Shown one piece after another: positions 42,472 to 51,435 of a stretch of DNA of 64,000 nt (the stretch's first letter is position 1; every line of letters starts with the position of its first letter). Origin of the DNA: Morganella morganii. Its GTDB lineage: Bacteria; Pseudomonadota; Gammaproteobacteria; Enterobacterales; Enterobacteriaceae. The DNA lies in NCBI RefSeq assembly GCF_003996855.1, contig NZ_NRQY01000001.1:2598351-2662350 (forward strand), written 5' to 3'. The notes beneath the pieces are model-generated. The model was given only the letters and a program-made list of their open reading frames with translations. It was not told where the DNA came from and searched no databases. The translations under genes and the position numbers were made by a program.

Positions 42472-43755
42472 TCAGACTGACGGAGAGAGTGTCATTCCGC
42501 CGCCCGCCGCTTCCCGGCGGTTGATCCGGCGCAGCAGGAAAGTTGCCACCACGCCCAGCAGCGCACAGGCGACCGAGAGCATAAAGATATAGCTGTAACC
42601 GGTTTCGCCGTATTTATCCAGCCAGTAGCCGGCCACGGAATAATAGAATGCATCCGGGGAGAAGCCGATAAAGGAGGCAAAACCTACCACTGCACCGGTG
42701 GTTTTCATCGGGATTTTCGATTCTGCGACAGATGCGAAATAGATACCGCGGAATGCAAACAGTAACGCACTCAGTACCACCATATTCACCACCGCAAACC
42801 ACATAAACGCGCTGCCTTTCGGGATCACAAGGAACAGAGCGCAGTTCACCGCCATGACGATAAAACCGACAAACATCACACTGATGGATGATCCGACTTT
42901 ATCCGTCACAATCCCCGCCACCGGAGAAGCCACCATTTTGATCACATAGGTGCGGATAATCGACAGCGCCGTCACCAGAGTAATAGGTACCACATACACC
43001 TGTGACAGATACGGGCTGAGATACGTCAGGCTGGAGAACACCACATAGGTGGAGAAAATAATGAGCCCGATCAGCCACGCCTTCGGCATAGTCACCACAC
43101 TCATCAGCGAACGGAATGTGGTTTTCTCTTCCGGTTCGCCGCTGTTACCGGTGCTGCTGCGGTGCGCGATCAGGAAGAACAGCAGCACGCCGCAGATCAC
43201 AGAAGCGCCGGAGTAAAGCCAGACCACATAACGGAAGCCGATTGCTGCCTCGGCGAATTTGCCGAAGAAATAGAGGCCGGTAAACGAGATCAGCGTGCCG
43301 GATACGCCGGATAATCCTTCGTAAAACCCGAAGATCCGCCCCTGCTCTTTTTCCGTGCCCTGCATCCGCACCACTTTGATCGATGCGGCGAAGAATGTCA
43401 GGATCGTCGTGACACCCCACTGAATGTGGATCAGCAGGATCGTGTTATACGACGGGAAGGTCGCAAACCAGAATCCCAGTGACCCGGAGGCGATCAGCGA
43501 GAAGGTGATCAGGTTGCGCAGTGAAAAACGATCCGCAAACCAACCGCCGAAAAAGTAGGAAAACATGCCGATCAGGCCATACAGACTCAGCAGGTTACCG
43601 ATCTCAATGTGTGTCAGCCCCAGCGCCTGCTGCATCGGATCATAGAACGAGGACTTCAGGTAAGGCAGTCTGTACATTGCGGTGGTACCGAATGCCAGCA
43701 GAAACAGAATCAGCATCCGTCTGACGCGGGATTGATTTGCCATGTGATTTGCCAT
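42472..43755 (-). CDS. major facilitator superfamily transporter (YihN-like)
   Basis: A 427-residue transporter with 12 hydrophobic segments. The loop between segments 2 and 3 shows GGWFADRFSLRNL, the MFS G-x-x-x-D-R-x motif. It starts 18 bases after the preceding methionine gamma-lyase-like gene and is surely co-transcribed. It may import the enzyme's amino-acid substrate or export a product. The substrate cannot be read from sequence. Confidence 0.82.
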   Translation of the reverse strand: MANHMANQSRVRRMLILFLLAFGTTAMYRLPYLKSSFYDPMQQALGLTHIEIGNLLSLYGLIGMFSYFFGGWFADRFSLRNLITFSLIASGSLGFWFATFPSYNTILLIHIQWGVTTILTFFAASIKVVRMQGTEKEQGRIFGFYEGLSGVSGTLISFTGLYFFGKFAEAAIGFRYVVWLYSGASVICGVLLFFLIAHRSSTGNSGEPEEKTTFRSLMSVVTMPKAWLIGLIIFSTYVVFSSLTYLSPYLSQVYVVPITLVTALSIIRTYVIKMVASPVAGIVTDKVGSSISVMFVGFIVMAVNCALFLVIPKGSAFMWFAVVNMVVLSALLFAFRGIYFASVAESKIPMKTTGAVVGFASFIGFSPDAFYYSVAGYWLDKYGETGYSYIFMLSVACALLGVVATFLLRRINRREAAGGGMTLSPSV

Positions 43756-43773
43756 AATTATTATCTCTTTTTA

Positions 43774-44932
43774 TCAGCCGTGAACTGCATCCAGGGCCTG
43801 GCGGAAATCCGCAATAATGTCTTTTGCTGATTCAAGTCCGACAGCAATACGGATCAGGTTTTCGCCGTTCATCTGAACCAGGGTGTGCTCTTCGCCCAGG
43901 CTGGTGGCAATGGTGGTCAGTTTCAGGGAGTTCACAAATTTGCGGCTCACCTGGTCGCGGGTCAGGCCGTGAATGTCCTCTTTCAGACGGAAAGAGACGA
44001 TACCGCCGCCGAGACCGTTCATCTGGGACTGACACAGTTCATAATGCGGATGGTTTTTCAGTGCCGGGTAGCGGACTTCTTCGATTTCGCTCTGAGATGT
44101 CAGGAACTCCGCCAGTGCCAGGCCGTTTTCGCAGTGTTTTTTCATGCGCATATCGAGGGTTTTCATCCCGCGCATAATCATCCAGGCATTGTTTGGTGCC
44201 AGTGCCGCGCCGGTAAAGCAGCATAATCCCGGCCATTTGATCAGTTCGATCAGCTCGCGGGAGCCGATAACCGCGCCGCCCAGCGTATCACCGTGACCGT
44301 TCATAAACTTGGTCAGGCTGTGAACCACCAGATCCGCACCCAGCTCCAGCTGGGCGTTGCAGGATCGGCGTGCAGAAGGTGCTGTCAACAATCAGCAGGC
44401 TTTTGTTCTGATGAGCAATGTCCGCCACCGCGCGGATATCCACCAGCTCCAGAGACGGATTGAGCGGGCTTTCCACATACACGAGTTTTGTCGCCGGTTT
44501 CATGGCAGCGCGGATATTGTCACTGACCGTGGCATCAACAAAGGTGATTTCCACGCCGAATTTTGCCAGCAGTTCTGTCATCAGCAGGCGGGTGTGGGAG
44601 AAGATCCCGTCCGCGCTGACAATATGATCGCCGGTTTTCACCAGTGACAGCAGGGTTGAGGCAATCGCTCCCATGCCGGATGCGCTGACAATCGCGCTGT
44701 CCGCACCTTCCAGCATCGCCAGTTTGCTTTCCAGCTCAGTCAGGTTCGGGTTGCACTCGCGGCTGTAGACATAACCCCATGTCCGGCACAGTTCTTCGAA
44801 ATGCTCCACAGAATGCGCCGCAAATGTGGCGGTCTGGTAGATAGGACTGGCCAGCGCGCCGGTGGCCGGGTCCGGTGAATGACCCTGGTGGATCAGTTTG
44901 GTTTCCAAATCATAATCAGTTGGTTTTTGCAC
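43774..44932 (-). CDS. methionine gamma-lyase / cystathionine lyase-like PLP enzyme, frameshifted
   Basis: A trans-sulfuration-family PLP enzyme. Motifs: TKLIHQGHSPDPATGALASPIYQTATF, YSRECNPNLTELESKLAMLEG, ASGMGAIASTLLSLVKTGDHI and the PLP-lysine HSLTKFMNGHGDTLGG. An extra base near 44351 breaks the frame; removing it gives TPILQRPLELGADLVVHS and a 385-residue protein of family length. Upstream is a MerR-type promoter, downstream an MFS gene. The precise reaction (methionine, cystathionine or cysteine cleavage) is not certain; similarity to methionine gamma-lyase is strongest by eye. Confidence 0.87.
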
Positions 44933-45073
44933 AATAGACTCCTCATGAGATCAGCGCTCTGATCCGCATGTCATCATTTATTATCATTAGTCGGTTCGGG
45001 TTGCTGATCCGGGATCAGCGGGGGTAATAGTGTGGTGGTAACAACCTTTTTAACCATTGCTGTAATGTGGATA

Positions 45074-45104
45074 ACTATAGACTCTCCAGCTACTATAGAG
45101 TCAA
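45074..45104 (-). promoter_or_regulatory. MerR-type promoter with a 19-bp spacer for the lyase-MFS operon
   Basis: On the minus strand: -35 TTGACT (45104-45099), -10 TATAGT (45079-45074), spacer exactly 19 bp containing the dyad GACTCT ... AGAGTC. Over-long spacing with a central dyad is the hallmark of MerR-activated promoters. The MerR gene lies just upstream in the same orientation. Confidence 0.8.
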
Positions 45105-45161
45105 TTACGATATAGTGGATGCACATCACAAAACAGGTAATTATACGGTGAGATAAATAAA

Positions 45162-45188
45162 AACAGGCTGAGCAATATCAGCCTGTTT
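45162..45188 (-). terminator. terminator after the MerR-family gene
   Basis: AACAGGCTGA pairs with TCAGCCTGTT around a 7-base loop, with a T-rich tract following on the minus strand. It separates the regulator from the lyase promoter. Confidence 0.82.
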
Positions 45189-45228
45189 TCGTATTGAAAG
45201 CATGAATACCTATAGCATATGGAGAGTT
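45189..45228. other. short gap between the MerR terminator and the MerR gene 3' end
   Basis: Nothing but the tail of the terminator region is seen here. Confidence 0.4.
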
Positions 45229-46086
45229 TTATACCAGACAGCGGGTATCAATTTCACGCCGTTTCACTTTTATCTGGATTTCTGTCAGCAACTGGCGCTC
45301 ATCATTGGTGGAAAGCGGGTCAATCACCGGGATTTCATACATCATGTCATCCACCGGAATGCGTTTGTATTCCGCATAATCCGTCAGGGCTTTAAACGCT
45401 GCCGTATTTTCGCTGTAGGACCCCTGATACATCAGGCAGATAAATTCGCCGTCCGGAATTTCCGTGATTTTGTCCTGCACCTGCGGATTAAACAGGTCGC
45501 GCTCGACAATCACAAAACTGTTCAGATAATGCACCTGCTGCGTGGCAAGAAATTCACTGCGGGAGACCAGCCCGCTGACGCCGCCGTAGAAAATAGAGAT
45601 ATTTTCCTCGAGGATATTGGCAATCTGCCGCCGCGAGAACTCCATAGTCTCCTCAAAGCTCAGGCCTGGCTCATAATTCATCGATAAAATATGGCGGCGC
45701 GGAATATAACGGCGGGTGATTTTTCCGATACTGTCTGTATCGATCCCTTTTTCCAGCGTCTCTTTTTTGGTGGAAAGCACTTTTTTTATCAGCTCAAGCT
45801 CGCGGATTTTCTCATCCACTACCGAAATTTTCCGGGTCAGCAAACTGAGGATTTGTGTGTCACTGTCTTCCAGGCGATGTTTGATCTCTTTCAGCGGCAT
45901 ACCCAGGTATTTCAGATACTTAATAATATCCAGCTGAGAAAACTGATCGATAGTGTAATAGCGGTAGTTACTTTCCTGATCGACATACACCGGCCGGAAC
46001 AGCCCCAGCTGATCATAATAACGCAGTGTCTGAATGCTAATTTTATGGAGCTTTGCCATCTCGCCGATGGAAAAATATTTCGCCAT
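45229..46086 (-). CDS. MerR-family transcriptional regulator with effector-binding domain
   Basis: A 285-residue activator. N-terminal winged HTH YFSIGEMAKLHKISIQTLRYYD and NYRYYTIDQFSQLDIIKYLKYLGM; a coiled-coil dimer helix; then a C-terminal GyrI-like effector-binding domain (EFICLMYQGSYSENTAAFKALTDY), as in BmrR-type multidrug or small-molecule sensors. It is positioned to activate the downstream lyase-MFS operon through its 19-bp-spaced promoter. Effector unknown. Confidence 0.88.
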   Translation of the reverse strand: MAKYFSIGEMAKLHKISIQTLRYYDQLGLFRPVYVDQESNYRYYTIDQFSQLDIIKYLKYLGMPLKEIKHRLEDSDTQILSLLTRKISVVDEKIRELELIKKVLSTKKETLEKGIDTDSIGKITRRYIPRRHILSMNYEPGLSFEETMEFSRRQIANILEENISIFYGGVSGLVSRSEFLATQQVHYLNSFVIVERDLFNPQVQDKITEIPDGEFICLMYQGSYSENTAAFKALTDYAEYKRIPVDDMMYEIPVIDPLSTNDERQLLTEIQIKVKRREIDTRCLV

Positions 46087-46087
46087 A

Positions 46088-46133
46088 TTGTGCCGCCTCT
46101 GATGAACGTCTCAGGAATTAACCGGCGGCACAA
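46088..46133. repeat. 10-bp inverted repeat upstream of the MerR-family gene
   Basis: TTGTGCCGCC (46088-46097) and GGCGGCACAA (46124-46133) are perfect inverse copies separated by 26 bases. The pair lies immediately before the regulator's start. It could be an operator pair or an mRNA hairpin; no T run follows. Confidence 0.5.
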
Positions 46134-46168
46134 TAACGGAAACAGGGGGGATGACGCAAGGCGTCAGA

Positions 46169-47209
46169 TCACACTCCCGGCGGTTCGCGGGAGACACTGT
46201 TGCGTTCCATATAGAGTGTCCGGCTCGGGAAAGCAAAGTCTGCACCGTTACGGTGCACGATATCAATAATCTTCAGATACACCGCCTGCTGTGCTGCCAG
46301 CCACTCCGCCCAGACAGTGGTTTTGGTAAAGCAGTACACCATGATATTGAGTGCGGAATCACCAAATTCATCAAAATAGACCAGCAACGTCTGGTGCTGA
46401 TCAATGCTGCTCTCCGCTTTCAGCATGGCCCGTATCTCACTGACAATTTGTGAAATTTTCTCCGCATCTTCATAACGCAGACCAATCGTGGTTTTGATCC
46501 GCCGGTTAGTCATACGCCCCGGATTTTCCACACTGATGGAGGAGAACAGCGAGTTCGGGATATAGAGCGGGCGGTGGTCAAAAGTTATGATTTTGGTGAT
46601 ACGCCAGCCGATTTCCACCACCGTACCCTCAATCTGCCGGTCAGGCGAACTGACCCAGTCACCGATTTTAAACGGACGGTCAAAATAGAGCATAATGCCG
46701 GAAAAGAGATTGCTGAGAATATCCTTCCCCGCCATACCGATGGCAATACCGCCGATACCACCGAAGGTCAGCAGGCCGGACAGGCTCATGCCGAAGTGTT
46801 CACCGTAGAACAGAAAAACCACTATCACAATCAGGATTTTCAGCACGCGGGAGACAATATGCGCCGAGGTGATATCACTGCCGCGTTTGATTTGCGCGGC
46901 CGCCAGCCGGTTTATCATCAGGAACAGCTTGCGGATCAGCATCAGCACAATCAGTGTGGTGCAGATCATCCCGACAGTATCTGCCGTGATAAAGCGCCAC
47001 TGAAAATGATCAATGCCCTGCTCGGTGAAATCCCCGAGGATAATCACCCCCAGCGCCCACATCACAAACTGGGAAACATGCACTAATGTGGCGTGCTCGC
47101 CCTTTTCCCGTTTGCGGTTATAAATCATCAGTCCGCCGGAACCGAGCAGACACAGCAACAGCACAATCAGGCTGAGCACATTATTGGAGAGAAACTCTTC
47201 GGTAATCAC
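46169..47209 (-). CDS. MscS-family mechanosensitive channel (YnaI-like)
   Basis: A 346-residue small-conductance mechanosensitive channel. Four to five membrane segments precede the pore helix [40 protein letters not shown], followed by the beta domain ([28 protein letters not shown]) and cytoplasmic cage. The extra N-terminal segments and length suggest the YnaI type. It releases solutes on hypo-osmotic shock. Monocistronic. Confidence 0.9.
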   Translation of the reverse strand: MITEEFLSNNVLSLIVLLLCLLGSGGLMIYNRKREKGEHATLVHVSQFVMWALGVIILGDFTEQGIDHFQWRFITADTVGMICTTLIVLMLIRKLFLMINRLAAAQIKRGSDITSAHIVSRVLKILIVIVVFLFYGEHFGMSLSGLLTFGGIGGIAIGMAGKDILSNLFSGIMLYFDRPFKIGDWVSSPDRQIEGTVVEIGWRITKIITFDHRPLYIPNSLFSSISVENPGRMTNRRIKTTIGLRYEDAEKISQIVSEIRAMLKAESSIDQHQTLLVYFDEFGDSALNIMVYCFTKTTVWAEWLAAQQAVYLKIIDIVHRNGADFAFPSRTLYMERNSVSREPPGV

Positions 47210-47298
47210 GATAACTCCTTAGTATTATTCTCTCCTTCTAACGGATTTTGCCCGGAAACTCAATTTATCCTGCCATCCGTTAATTATGTTCAGCCGGT

Positions 47299-47895
47299 TT
47301 ATTTGTGAAACTGCACATCCGGGACTGTTGTGACTTCGGCTTCATTCTCAACGCTGAAGTTGGGTTTGCCGGTGTATCCCATGTAGTTTGCAATAATCAC
47401 TGCCGGGAATTTCCGGATAGTGGTGTTGTATTCGCGGACACTTTCGATATAGCGGCCGCGGGCTACAGCGATCCGGTTTTCACTGCCTTCCAGCTGTACC
47501 ATTAAGTCGCTGTAGAGTGCATTACTTTTCAGATCCGGATAACGTTCTGACACCGCCAGCAGACGGGAGAGCGAGGAGCCGAGTTCAGTCTGAGCCTGCT
47601 GGAATTTGGCCAGCAGCGCGGGGTCATTCAGGTCACTGACATTGATATTCATCTGTCCGACTTTTGCCCGTGCATTCACCACATCCTGTAAGACCTGACG
47701 TTCAAAGTCAGAGGAGGCCTGAACGGTTTTCACCAGGTTAGGGATCAGGTCAGCACGGCGTTTGTACTGGTTGAGCATTTCAGAGGCGGATGCAGTCACC
47801 GCTTCGTCCTGTGTCTGGATGCTGTTGTAATTGGATACCAGCAATACTCCGACCAGCACCACCACACCCAGTAATCCGATAATCAGTTGTTTCAT
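47299..47895 (-). CDS. lemA: LemA-family protein
   Basis: A 198-residue membrane-anchored protein with one N-terminal segment (LIIGLLGVVVLVGVLLVSNYN) and a mostly helical exterior: NQYKRRADLIPNLVKTVQ, ARAKVG and YNTTIRKFPAVIIANYMGYT are LemA signatures. The molecular role is poorly defined. It stands alone here, without the TPM/HtpX partner genes often found. Confidence 0.9.
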   Translation of the reverse strand: MKQLIIGLLGVVVLVGVLLVSNYNSIQTQDEAVTASASEMLNQYKRRADLIPNLVKTVQASSDFERQVLQDVVNARAKVGQMNINVSDLNDPALLAKFQQAQTELGSSLSRLLAVSERYPDLKSNALYSDLMVQLEGSENRIAVARGRYIESVREYNTTIRKFPAVIIANYMGYTGKPNFSVENEAEVTTVPDVQFHK

Positions 47896-48213
47896 CGTAT
47901 TTTCCTTATCTCAGTGGCGACTATTATTCAGGCAATCCGCCGGGGATTCAAGATAAAGCTAACTCATTGCTTTCCATGTGTTATCGGTGATTACGGTGTC
48001 ACGCTGATAACCGGTAAAAGCAGAAAGCCGCTGTGAATATATCCCTATACGCTCAGGCTCGCCATCCATGGCTTGCATGCTTTCTGCGTTTTTTACCGGT
48101 CATCTGCGAAACAGACTGAATGAGCTGTTTTCAGGAAAAATACAGACCCCTTTTATGAATAAAGAAACCACCGATTACACCAACGGTGGTTTTGATTTTC
48201 CGATTCATCTGTC
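47896..48213. other. intergenic stretch with a hairpin before the ERIC element
   Basis: No gene is supported. It holds the lemA promoter region and, at 48165-48193, a 9-bp stem hairpin (AAACCACCG / CGGTGGTTT) flanked by T-rich sequence on both strands, a likely terminator for the leftward metQ transcript. Confidence 0.6.
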
Positions 48214-48341
48214 CAATACGCTAAATCATTTCGTTCAGAGCAAGGCGCCAAACGAAGGGGCACGGGGAGCATACATCAGTATGTGACCCGTGCCCCTGAG
48301 TGCGGCCAACGCCGCTATGGACGAAAGGATGACGCGTATTT
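48214..48341. repeat. ERIC (enterobacterial repetitive intergenic consensus) element
   Basis: About 127 bp with the ERIC core architecture: the left arm AATACGCTAAATCATTTCG, centre palindrome GGAGCATACATCAGTATGTGAC (cited in part) and right arm GCGGCCAACGCCGCTATGGA leading to GGATGACGCGTAT. This matches the known ERIC consensus by memory. Its right end runs up to and over the metQ stop codon. Confidence 0.82.
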
Positions 48342-49143
48342 ACCAGGCCCGGACAGCATCGCCCTTATACACCTCATCGGCTTTTTTCAGCACCTCATCA
48401 CTCTGGAATGCTGCGACCAGTTTTTTCAGTTTCTCGTTGTCTTTATCTGCCGCTCTGACCACGATCAGGTTCACATACGGGGAATCAGCACCTTCCATAA
48501 ACAGCCCGTCACGGGCGGCGGATAATCCGACCTGGGACGAGAAGTTATTGTTAATAACGGAGAGATACACATCCGGATCATCGAGTGTGCGGGTCAGTTG
48601 CGGGGTGTCGATTTCCGCAAACTTCAGTTTCTTCGGATTTTCAATGATATCCAGGGTGGTCGGCTGGTAACCGACACCATCTTTCAGTTTAATCAGCCCC
48701 TGAGCCTGTAACAGCAGCAGGCTGCGGCCGAGGGTGGTGGCTTCATTGGAGATAGCCACTGTTGCGCCGTCCGGCAGTTCGGCTGCGGATTTGATTTTTT
48801 TCGAGTATGCCGCTATCGGGAAAATAAAGGTTTTACCAATAACTTCAAACTGATAGCCGCGTTCTTTGCTTTGCGCCTCATAGTACGGCACGGTCTGGAA
48901 CGCATTGGCATCCACATCATTGTTGCGCAACGCTTCATTCGGAAGGACGTAGTCATTGAAAGCGATGACGTCAATATCCAGCCCCTGCTTCTCTTTGGCA
49001 ACTTTCACCACTTCTTCCCAGATAGCCTGATCCGGCCCGGTGTTAATCGCCACTTTCAGCGGTTTTTCATCTTCATTCTGCGAGCAGGACACTGCCAGCA
49101 GTGTGGTGCAGGCGAGCAGTGCAGATACAATAATTTTTCTCAT
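48340..49143 (-). CDS. metQ: MetQ/NlpA-type methionine-binding lipoprotein
   Basis: A 267-residue lipoprotein substrate-binding protein for D/L-methionine uptake. The lipobox LLAVSC follows a short signal peptide. NlpA-family stretches: LKVAINTGPDQAIWEEV, VDANAFQTVPYYEAQSKERGY, TVAISNEATTLGRSLLLLQAQGLI and PYVNLIVVRAADKDNEKLKKL. It follows metY and shares its MetJ-controlled promoter. No metN/metI are adjacent; the permease must be elsewhere. Confidence 0.9.
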   Translation of the reverse strand: MRKIIVSALLACTTLLAVSCSQNEDEKPLKVAINTGPDQAIWEEVVKVAKEKQGLDIDVIAFNDYVLPNEALRNNDVDANAFQTVPYYEAQSKERGYQFEVIGKTFIFPIAAYSKKIKSAAELPDGATVAISNEATTLGRSLLLLQAQGLIKLKDGVGYQPTTLDIIENPKKLKFAEIDTPQLTRTLDDPDVYLSVINNNFSSQVGLSAARDGLFMEGADSPYVNLIVVRAADKDNEKLKKLVAAFQSDEVLKKADEVYKGDAVRAW

Positions 49144-49192
49144 GCTATCTCCGGAACATATTGTTATGGTTATATTTTATTGACTGATATTC

Positions 49193-50467
49193 TTATTTCG
49201 CACTGTCCAGTGCCGCACTGATATCCGCCAGGATGTCATCAATGTGCTCAATACCGACGGATAACCGGATCATATCCTGTGATACTCCGGCACGGGCCAG
49301 TTCGGCTTCATTCAGCTGACGGTGAGTGGTGGTGGCCGGATGGCAGGCCAGGGATTTCGCGTCACCGATATTGACCAGACGGACAATCAGTTTCAGGGCA
49401 TCGATAAACTTCGCGCCCGCCTCTGCGCCCCCTTTGATGCCGAAGGACATAATTGACGCCGGGGTACCCTGCACGTATTTCTTCGCCAGTGCATGCTCCG
49501 GGCTATCTGCCAGTCCTGCATATTTCACCCAGATAACCTGCGGATGCTGTTGCAGGTATTCCGCGACACGCAGAGCATTTTCGGTATGGCGCTCCATGCG
49601 CAGCGCCAGTGTTTCCAGTCCCTGCAAAATCAGGAAACTGTTAAACGGCGACAGCGCCGCACCGGTATTGCGCAGCGGCGCGACGCGGCATCGGGCGATA
49701 AATGCAGCCGCGCCGAAGTGTTCGCTGTAGTTCACGCCGTGATAGGAAGGGTCCGGGGTGTTCAGTACCGCAAAGCGCTCAGCATGTTCCTGCCACGGGA
49801 ATTTTCCGGAGTCGATAACAATCCCGCCGAGTGATGAACCGTGCCCGCCGATATATTTAGTCAGTGAATGCACCACGATATCCGCGCCAAACTCAATCGG
49901 GCGGCACAGTGCCGGAGAGGCAACCGTGTTATCCACAATCAGCGGCACGCCGTGGCGGTGAGCTATCTCTGCCAGCTTTTCAATATCCGCGATATGTCCC
50001 GCCGGGTTGGAAATGGTTTCACAGAAAACGACTTTGGTATTGCCGTCGATCAGGGATTCCAGCTGTGCGAAATCATCATGATCGGCAAAACGGACATCGA
50101 TCCCGATGCGCGGAAAATTATGCGCAAACAAATTATAAGTACCACCGTAGAGTTTGGAGACACTGATAATATTGTCACCAACCCCGGCCAGGGTTTGGAT
50201 AGCATAGGTGATCGCTGCCATACCCGATGCCACGGCCAGCCCGGCAATACCGCCCTCCAGTGCCGCCACGCGCTGCTCCAGCACATCGTTGGTCGGGTTC
50301 ATGATGCGGGTGTAGATATTTCCGGGAACTTTCAGATCAAACAGATCCGCGCCGTGCTGAGTGTCATCAAAAGCGTAAGAGGTGGTCTGATAGATAGGAA
50401 CCGCAACAGATTTGGTAGCCGGGTCCGGTGAATAACCGGCATGGACAGAGAGCGTTTCAAGTTTCAT
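49193..50467 (-). CDS. metY: O-acetylhomoserine sulfhydrylase / aminocarboxypropyltransferase
   Basis: A 424-residue PLP enzyme of the Cys/Met metabolism family: direct sulfhydrylation of O-acetylhomoserine to homocysteine. The MetY-type length and motifs are visible: TLSVHAGYSPDPATKSVAVPIYQTTSYAF, YTRIMNPTNDVLEQRVAALEGG, PLIVDNTVASPALCRPIEFGADIVVHSLTKYIGGHGSSLGG (PLP Lys, quoted partly) and RLVNIGDAKSLACHPATTTH. Tandem MetJ boxes lie upstream. metQ follows 49 bases later. Confidence 0.9.
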   Translation of the reverse strand: MKLETLSVHAGYSPDPATKSVAVPIYQTTSYAFDDTQHGADLFDLKVPGNIYTRIMNPTNDVLEQRVAALEGGIAGLAVASGMAAITYAIQTLAGVGDNIISVSKLYGGTYNLFAHNFPRIGIDVRFADHDDFAQLESLIDGNTKVVFCETISNPAGHIADIEKLAEIAHRHGVPLIVDNTVASPALCRPIEFGADIVVHSLTKYIGGHGSSLGGIVIDSGKFPWQEHAERFAVLNTPDPSYHGVNYSEHFGAAAFIARCRVAPLRNTGAALSPFNSFLILQGLETLALRMERHTENALRVAEYLQQHPQVIWVKYAGLADSPEHALAKKYVQGTPASIMSFGIKGGAEAGAKFIDALKLIVRLVNIGDAKSLACHPATTTHRQLNEAELARAGVSQDMIRLSVGIEHIDDILADISAALDSAK

Positions 50468-50504
50468 GTGTTCTTCCTTACCGCACAGGTGAATACTATT
50501 ATTT

Positions 50505-50528
50505 AGACGTCCAGACGTATAGACATTC
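50505..50528. promoter_or_regulatory. three tandem MetJ (met) boxes
   Basis: AGACGTCC-AGACGTAT-AGACATTC: three contiguous 8-bp repeats against the consensus AGACGTCT, beginning 38 bases upstream of metY. MetJ with S-adenosylmethionine should repress metY-metQ. Confidence 0.85.
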
Positions 50529-50611
50529 CTTTCTTATACCGGTATTCCCAGCAGAGATCAAAACGGAAGTGGCAAAACAAGATGAATTTTCTTCATGATG
50601 AGCGGGAACAT

Positions 50612-50640
50612 GAAAAAAGCCGCTGTCGGAAGCGGCTCTG
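50612..50640 (-). terminator. terminator of the type III secretion operon
   Basis: A 7-bp GC stem (AGCCGCT / AGCGGCT) followed on the minus strand by a T run, about 25 bases past the sctB stop. Confidence 0.85.
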
Positions 50641-50661
50641 ATTCACGAAAGGAGTGAGAAA

Positions 50662-51420
50662 TTATCCCTTCATACTATTAATCAGATTCTGTGCTGTATT
50701 CTTACGATTCTCAAATTCACTAATCAACATATCCAGCAGTTTTTTCTGGAATGCTTTCTGGTCATCTGACACTTTATTATGTACAGACATGTTACTGAGC
50801 AGAACATCTTTCAAAGCACGAACGACCTCACCTTCCCCCTGTAAGCGCGTTCCCATTGCCGCAATAGGCTGAGACCCCAGTTGTCCGAGCGACTGTGACA
50901 AACCGGATATTGCCTGTCCGGCAATACTTTGCGCCGTCAATACACCCGGATTAGCCGGATTAATCCCGTTGATTGCCATACTCCCGCCGATAACCGCAAC
51001 CGTCACAGATACAATAGCTCCGACGACAGCTGCCGCTACCTGGTAATCTGCTTCCTGATATTTCAGCTCTTTTAATTGCGTTGCCTGCTGCATAGCCAGC
51101 TTTTCTAATGTATCCCGCCGCTCCTGCTGGTTAACAGCATCAAGCAACAGCACGTTACATAACTCAATCACGGCACTCATTCGTTTATTATCATAATCGG
51201 ATAATAAAGAAGGTATGACATGATGTGAAAATGGCCTGATAATTTCTTCCGCCGTTTTACCGGTGACGGTATTTCGCTGAGAATATTGGTTCTCAGTCAC
51301 TAACCTGACGATTTCCGGGTTAACCGTATTATCCGGTGATACTGTTTTTTTCTGTGCAACGTCGTTCTCTGGTATATAGTCAGCAAATTGTGTACTGATA
51401 TTATTCGTAATTTCCATCAC
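50662..51420 (-). CDS. sctB: type III secretion minor translocator SctB (SipC/IpaC-like)
   Basis: A 252-residue secreted protein with one hydrophobic stretch (QVAAAVVGAIVSVTVAVIGGSMA, residues about 127-150) and a glycine/glutamine-rich amphipathic middle, then a C-terminal helix (KKLLDMLISEF). It follows the SipB-like translocator gene by 15 bases, as sipC follows sipB. It would insert with SctE into host membranes to form the translocon pore. No effector-like domain is seen. Confidence 0.78.
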   Translation of the reverse strand: MMEITNNISTQFADYIPENDVAQKKTVSPDNTVNPEIVRLVTENQYSQRNTVTGKTAEEIIRPFSHHVIPSLLSDYDNKRMSAVIELCNVLLLDAVNQQERRDTLEKLAMQQATQLKELKYQEADYQVAAAVVGAIVSVTVAVIGGSMAINGINPANPGVLTAQSIAGQAISGLSQSLGQLGSQPIAAMGTRLQGEGEVVRALKDVLLSNMSVHNKVSDDQKAFQKKLLDMLISEFENRKNTAQNLINSMKG

Positions 51421-51435
51421 AATTTCCTTTATAAA

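Noticed and set aside
48068..48286. A 72-residue open frame between lemA and metQ.
   Set aside because: It crosses a terminator-like hairpin and the ERIC repeat and has no Shine-Dalgarno or conserved features.
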